Positions 59,988 to 64,000 of a stretch of 64,000 bases of DNA are shown piece by piece. The notes beneath the pieces were generated by a model. That model saw only the letters and a list, made by a program, of their open reading frames with translations. It was not told the DNA's origin and searched no databases. Location: contig NZ_VSKS01000013.1 in NCBI RefSeq assembly GCF_008312835.1, forward strand, positions 1 through 64,000, read 5' to 3'. This stretch comes from Streptomyces marokkonensis. Its GTDB lineage: Bacteria > Actinomycetota > Actinomycetes > Streptomycetales > Streptomycetaceae. Within the stretch, counting starts at the first letter, position 1; every line of letters begins with the position of its first letter. A program made the translations under genes and the position numbers.

Positions 59988-60830
59988 ATGAGCCGAGTGA
60001 TCCGTGCCGCCGTCTTCCAGACCGCCTGGACCGGCGACAAGGAGTCGATGATCCAGGTCCACGAGCAGGCCGCCCGCGACGCGGCCGCGCAGGGCGCTCA
60101 CGTGCTGTGCTTCCAGGAGCTGTTCTACGGGCCGTACTTCTGCCAGGTGCAGGACCCGGCCTTCTACGCGTACGCCGAACGCATCCCCGACGGCCCGATC
60201 GTCCAGCGCTTCCAGGCACTTGCCCAGGAGCTGGGCATCGTCCTGGTGCTGCCGATGTACGAGGAGGAGCAGCCCGGAGTCCTCTACAACACGGCCGCCG
60301 TGATCGACGCGGACGGCTCCTACCTCGGCAAGTACCGCAAGACGCACATCCCGCAGGTGAAGGGCTTCTGGGAGAAGTTCTACTTCCGGCCCGGCAACAG
60401 CGGCTGGCCCGTCTTCGACACCAGGGCCGGCCGGATCGGCGTCTACATCTGCTACGACCGCCACTTCCCCGAGGGCTGGCGGGCGCTCGGCCTCGCGGGC
60501 GCCGAGATCGTCTTCAACCCCTCGGCCACCTCGCGGGGACTGTCCGGCTACCTCTGGCAGCTGGAGCAGCCGGCGGCGGCCGTCGCCAACGAGTACTTCG
60601 TCGGCGCCATCAACCGGGTGGGCGTGGAGGAGTACGGCGACAACGACTTCTACGGCACGAGCTACTTCGTCGACCCGGAGGCCCGGTTCGTCGGCGAGCC
60701 GGCGAGCGACAAGGAGACCGAACTCGTCGTCCGCGACCTGGACACGGCGAAGCTGAGGGAGGTCCGCGACCGCTGGCAGTTCTACCGGGACCGCGCTCCG
60801 GGTGCCTACGGGCCCCTGACGACGCCGTAG
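59988..60830 (+). CDS. Beta-ureidopropionase-type amidohydrolase 2 (nitrilase superfamily)
   Basis: A 280-residue paralogue of the enzyme at 56114, aligned without gaps. The same triad is present: Glu44 (CFQELFY), Lys118 (KYRKTHIP) and Cys155 (YICYDRHFPEGW). Differences cluster around residues 45 to 95 and after the active site, so it may prefer another N-carbamoyl amino acid. It is 109 bp before dihydropyrimidinase, whose product it would hydrolyse. The ATG at 59988 follows GGAGG. The pair probably divides work between uracil- and thymine-derived or hydantoin-derived substrates, but this cannot be told from sequence. Confidence 0.9.
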   Translation: MSRVIRAAVFQTAWTGDKESMIQVHEQAARDAAAQGAHVLCFQELFYGPYFCQVQDPAFYAYAERIPDGPIVQRFQALAQELGIVLVLPMYEEEQPGVLYNTAAVIDADGSYLGKYRKTHIPQVKGFWEKFYFRPGNSGWPVFDTRAGRIGVYICYDRHFPEGWRALGLAGAEIVFNPSATSRGLSGYLWQLEQPAAAVANEYFVGAINRVGVEEYGDNDFYGTSYFVDPEARFVGEPASDKETELVVRDLDTAKLREVRDRWQFYRDRAPGAYGPLTTP

Positions 60831-60939
60831 CGGCGACCAGCCCGGGGGCGCGGGGCCGCGTCCGATGTGCGGCCGCCGCCGCGCGGGGCGCGACCAGCCA
60901 CACACACAACCCGCACGTACCCACCGCGAGGAGTGACCA

Positions 60940-62340
60940 GTGAGCCGAACATTGATCCGCGGCGGCCTCGTCATCACCGCCTCCGACGAGATGCACGCCG
61001 ACGTCCTGATCGAGGACGGCCGCATCGCCGCCCTCGCCGCCTCCGGCACCCCCGCCGCCCGGGCGTTCACCGCCGACCGGACCATCGACGCCACCGGGAA
61101 GTACGTCGTCCCGGGCGGCGTCGACGCCCACACCCACATGGAGCTGCCGTTCGGCGGCACCTTCGCCTCCGACACCTTCGAGACGGGAACCCGGGCCGCC
61201 GCCTGGGGCGGCACGACGACCATCGTCGACTTCGCCGTGCAGAGCGTCGGCCACTCCCTGCGCGAGGGCCTGGACGCCTGGCACGCCAAGGCGGAGGGCA
61301 ACTGCGCCGTCGACTACGCCTTCCACATGATCGTCTCGGACGTCAACGCCGAGACGCTGAAGGAGATGGACCTCCTGGTGGAGGAAGGGGTCACGTCGTT
61401 CAAGCAGTTCATGGCGTACCCGGGCGTGTTCTACTCCGACGACGGACAGATCCTGCGCGCCATGCAGCGTTCCGCCGAGAACGGCGGGCTGATCATGATG
61501 CACGCCGAGAACGGCATCGCGATCGACGTGCTCGTCGAACAGGCCCTGGCCCGGGGCGAGACCGGCCCCCGCCACCACGGTGAGGTCCGCAAGGCCCTCC
61601 TCGAGGCCGAGGCCACCCACCGCGCCATCCGGCTCGCCCAGGTCGCGGGGGCCCCGCTGTACGTCGTCCACGTCTCCGCCACCGAGGCCGTCGCGGAACT
61701 GGCCCGGGCCCGCGACGAGGGCCTGAACGTCTTCGGCGAGACCTGCCCGCAGTACCTGTTCCTGTCCACGGACAACCTCGCCGAGCCGGACTTCGAGGGC
61801 GCCAAGTACGTGTGCAGCACGCCGCTGAGGCCGAAGGAGCACCAGGCGGCCCTGTGGCGCGGCCTGCGCACCAACGACCTCCAGGTGGTCTCCACCGACC
61901 ACTGCCCCTTCTGCTTCACCGGACAGAAGGAGCTCGGCCGCGGCGACTTCTCCAGGATCCCCAACGGTCTCCCGGGCGTGGAGAACCGCATGGACCTGCT
62001 CCACCAGGCCGTCGTCGACGGGCACATCTCCCGCCGGCGCTGGATCGAGATCGCCTGTGCCACCCCGGCCCGGATGTTCGGCCTCTACCCGAAGAAGGGC
62101 ACGATCGCGCCCGGAGCGGACGCCGACGTCGTGATCTACGACCCGGGCGCGGAGCAGGTCATCTCCGCCGGCACCCACCACATGAACGTCGACTACTCGG
62201 CCTACGAGGGCAAGCGGGTCACCGGCCGCGTCGAGACCGTCCTCTCGCGCGGAGTCCCGGTCCTCACCGAGCGGGAGTACACCGGGCGCGCCGGGCACGG
62301 CGTCTACACCCCGCGCGCCACCTGCCAGTACCTCACCTAG
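60940..62340 (+). CDS. hydA: Dihydropyrimidinase / D-hydantoinase
   Basis: A 466-residue amidohydrolase-superfamily metalloenzyme that opens dihydrouracil, dihydrothymine or 5-substituted hydantoins to N-carbamoyl acids. Ligands are visible: DAHTHMELPFGG (His-x-His), the carbamylated Lys in TSFKQFMAYPG, His in IMMHAENG, His in YVVHVSATE and Asp in STDHCPF. The C-terminal GRPI-type seal is replaced by VLSRGVPVLTEREYTGRAGHG. The GTG at 60940 follows a GAGGAG site. The LLM oxidoreductase starts 11 bp after its stop. Substrate choice is given by the amidohydrolases and aminotransferase around it: pyrimidine degradation is most likely, hydantoin use possible. Confidence 0.93.
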   Translation: MSRTLIRGGLVITASDEMHADVLIEDGRIAALAASGTPAARAFTADRTIDATGKYVVPGGVDAHTHMELPFGGTFASDTFETGTRAAAWGGTTTIVDFAVQSVGHSLREGLDAWHAKAEGNCAVDYAFHMIVSDVNAETLKEMDLLVEEGVTSFKQFMAYPGVFYSDDGQILRAMQRSAENGGLIMMHAENGIAIDVLVEQALARGETGPRHHGEVRKALLEAEATHRAIRLAQVAGAPLYVVHVSATEAVAELARARDEGLNVFGETCPQYLFLSTDNLAEPDFEGAKYVCSTPLRPKEHQAALWRGLRTNDLQVVSTDHCPFCFTGQKELGRGDFSRIPNGLPGVENRMDLLHQAVVDGHISRRRWIEIACATPARMFGLYPKKGTIAPGADADVVIYDPGAEQVISAGTHHMNVDYSAYEGKRVTGRVETVLSRGVPVLTEREYTGRAGHGVYTPRATCQYLT

Positions 62341-62351
62341 GAGCGCTCCGC

Positions 62352-63353
62352 ATGGACTTCGGACTCGTACTGCAGACCGACCCGCCGGCCTCGCGGGTCG
62401 TCAGCCTGATGAAGCGCGCCGAGCGCAACGGCTTCACCCACGGCTGGACCTTCGACTCCGCCGTGCTGTGGCAGGAACCCTTCGTCATCTACAGCCAGAT
62501 CCTGGCCAACACCACGAAACTGACGGTCGGCCCGATGGTCACCAACCCGGGCACCCGCACCTGGGAGGTCACCGCCTCCACCTTCGCCACCCTGAACGAC
62601 ATGTTCGGCAACCGCACCGTCTGCGGCATCGGGCGCGGCGACTCCGCGATGCGCGTCGCCGGACGCAGACCCAACACCCTGGCCCGCCTGGGCGAGGCGA
62701 TCGACGTGATCCGCGATCTCGCCGAGGGGCGGGAGACCGAGGTCGACGGGCAGCCGCTGCGGATCCCGTGGGTGAGCGAAGGGAAGCTGCCCGTCTGGAT
62801 GGCGGCGTACGGACCGAAGGCGCTCGCCCTCGCGGGGCGCAGGGCCGACGGCTTCATCCTCCAGCTCGCCGACCCGTATCTCACCGAGTGGATGGTGAAG
62901 TCCGTGCGGGCCGCGGCCGTGGAGGCGGGGCGGGATCCCGCCTCGGTCACCGTCTGCGTCGCCGCCCCGGCGTACGTCGGTGACGACCTGGCGCACGCCC
63001 GCGAGCAGTGCCGCTGGTTCGGCGGCATGGTCGGCAACCACGTCGCCGACCTGGTCGCCCGCTACGGCGAGCACTCCGGCATGGTCCCCGAGGCGCTGAC
63101 GGCGTACATCAAGGAACGCCACGGCTACGACTACAGCCACCACGGACGGGCCGGCAACCCGTCCACGGACTTCGTGCCCGACGAGATCGTCGACCGGTTC
63201 TGCCTGCTCGGCCCGGCCGAGGCGCACATCGAGAAGCTGAAGGCGCTGCGCGACCTGGGTGTGGACCAGTTCGCCGTCTACGACATGCACGACGCGCAGG
63301 AAGCGACGATCGACGCGTACGGCGCGGAGATCATCCCGGCACTCAACCGCTGA
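62352..63353 (+). CDS. LLM-class flavin- or F420-dependent oxidoreductase
   Basis: A 333-residue luciferase-like TIM-barrel enzyme: MDFGLVLQTDPPASRVVSLMKRAERNGFTHGWTFDS, then LTVGPMVTNPGTR, a short catalytic-face loop VCGIGRGDSAMRVAGRRP, LPVWMAAYGPKALALAGRRADGF, and a C-terminal DQFAVYDMHD. I recall a subfamily of this type repeatedly found beside dihydropyrimidinase in actinobacteria, without proven function. It probably uses F420 or FMN. Because no NADPH dihydropyrimidine dehydrogenase is seen here, it could perform the ring reduction or act on a related heterocycle; that is inference. The ATG at 62352 is 11 bp after the hydA stop, so the genes are co-transcribed. Confidence 0.85.
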   Translation: MDFGLVLQTDPPASRVVSLMKRAERNGFTHGWTFDSAVLWQEPFVIYSQILANTTKLTVGPMVTNPGTRTWEVTASTFATLNDMFGNRTVCGIGRGDSAMRVAGRRPNTLARLGEAIDVIRDLAEGRETEVDGQPLRIPWVSEGKLPVWMAAYGPKALALAGRRADGFILQLADPYLTEWMVKSVRAAAVEAGRDPASVTVCVAAPAYVGDDLAHAREQCRWFGGMVGNHVADLVARYGEHSGMVPEALTAYIKERHGYDYSHHGRAGNPSTDFVPDEIVDRFCLLGPAEAHIEKLKALRDLGVDQFAVYDMHDAQEATIDAYGAEIIPALNR

Positions 63354-63380
63354 CCGGTACCACCGCCGAAGGACACGCCC

Positions 63381-64000
63381 ATGACCGCGACCGTCCCGCC
63401 CGTGCCGTCAGAGAACCCGATACCCGACCCGGCGGGACGCGTCGAGCTCCCGCCGGGCGTCGCCCTCACCGACAGCCGCTTCGTCAACGACGACCTGCTG
63501 CCCGTGCCGCTGGCCCGCCGCCGCTGGACGACGTACAACTTCACCGCGCTGTGGGTGGGGATGGCGCACAACATCCCCTCGTGGCTGCTCGCCTCCGGTC
63601 TCGTCGCCCTGGGCATGGACTGGAAGCAGGCCGTGTTCACCATCGCGCTGGCGAACGTCATCGTGCTCGCGCCGATGCTGCTGACCGGTCACGCAGGACC
63701 CAAGTACGGCATCCCGTTCCCGGTGCTCGCCCGTGCCTCGTTCGGGCTGCGCGGTGCCAACCTGCCGGCGATGATCCGGGCCGGGGTGGCGTGCGCCTGG
63801 TTCGGCATCCAGACGTGGATCGGCGGCCAGGGCATCTTCGTGCTCCTCGGCAAGCTGTTCGGCGGGTGGGCCGAGGCGTCGCGGGTCGGGGGCCAGCCGT
63901 GGACGCTGTGGGTCTGCTTCGTCCTGTTCTGGGCCCTCGAACTGGCCATCATCCACCGCGGGATGGAGACACTGCGGCGGTTCGAGAACTGGGCCGCGCC
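63381..64000 (+). CDS. NCS1-family nucleobase/hydantoin permease, N-terminal part (continues past right edge)
   Basis: The first 206 residues of a cytosine/uracil/allantoin/hydantoin transporter. After a soluble 45 residues, RRRWTTYNFTALWVGMAHNIPSWLLASGLVALGMDWKQAV shows the family's first segments. GHAGPKYGIPFPVLARASFGLRGANLPAMIRAGVACAWFGIQTWIGGQGI is the conserved NCS1 core with the substrate-binding Trp and Gln. It imports the base degraded by the neighbouring enzymes. The ATG is 27 bp after the LLM stop, in the same operon. The frame is open to base 64000. Confidence 0.92.
   Translation, partial: MTATVPPVPSENPIPDPAGRVELPPGVALTDSRFVNDDLLPVPLARRRWTTYNFTALWVGMAHNIPSWLLASGLVALGMDWKQAVFTIALANVIVLAPMLLTGHAGPKYGIPFPVLARASFGLRGANLPAMIRAGVACAWFGIQTWIGGQGIFVLLGKLFGGWAEASRVGGQPWTLWVCFVLFWALELAIIHRGMETLRRFENWAA

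Noticed and set aside
56932-60219. 1095-codon open frame on the minus strand
   Set aside because: It mirrors the aminotransferase and PucR genes, which have full catalytic and helix-turn-helix motifs on the plus strand. The antisense product has no recognisable domain.

Overview
The window is very GC-rich actinomycete DNA. Start codons are preceded by AGGAGG-like sites, GTG starts are common and ATGA/GTGA overlaps are frequent. SARP and LAL regulators, PqqD/B2-type lasso genes and an acyl-CoA carboxylase epsilon subunit all point to Streptomyces.

Bases 1 to about 10.4 kb look like the edge of one biosynthetic cluster. They hold the first 164 codons of a modular type I PKS running off the left end, an AraC-type regulator, a SARP regulator, a type II thioesterase, a short AMP-binding protein coupled to a carboxylase epsilon subunit, a short-chain dehydrogenase, an FAD monooxygenase and a second AraC regulator. 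A DUF5988-like small protein follows at 10.7 kb.

Bases about 11.5 to 42.4 kb hold a halogenated-polyketide cluster. It contains a second SARP, three FAD-dependent halogenase-family enzymes, a cation/proton antiporter, a LAL regulator, three PKS genes coding four modules, a type II thioesterase and a flavin reductase. Modules 2 and 4 have no acyltransferase. This layout (halogenase, then three PKS genes with four modules lacking AT in modules 2 and 4, then a type II TE) matches my memory of the published neocarzilin cluster of 'Streptomyces carzinostaticus'. I infer that this is that cluster or a close relative. The domain logic fits: a methylmalonyl-loading, fully reducing module 1 could make a 2-methylbutyryl end; modules 2 and 3 could build a polyene, probably iteratively; module 4 could leave a beta-keto acid for TE release and decarboxylation; the resulting methyl ketone could then be chlorinated.

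Bases 42.5 to 47.8 kb are ordinary genes: a membrane-anchored unknown, gamma-glutamyltransferase and a ClpC-like ATPase. Bases 47.9 to 52.6 kb are a compact lasso-peptide operon on the minus strand, in the order precursor, cyclase, RRE, protease, ABC exporter. The 36-residue precursor is easily missed and has a citrulassin-type core, LLGKHGNDRLILSKN. Methionine aminopeptidase and a small XRE regulator follow, sharing a 32-bp divergent promoter, then a repeat-bearing unknown protein.

Bases 56.1 kb to the right end are a reductive pyrimidine/hydantoin catabolism locus: two paralogous beta-ureidopropionase-type amidohydrolases, a class III aminotransferase, a PucR regulator, dihydropyrimidinase, an LLM flavin/F420-type oxidoreductase and an NCS1 permease cut by the window end.
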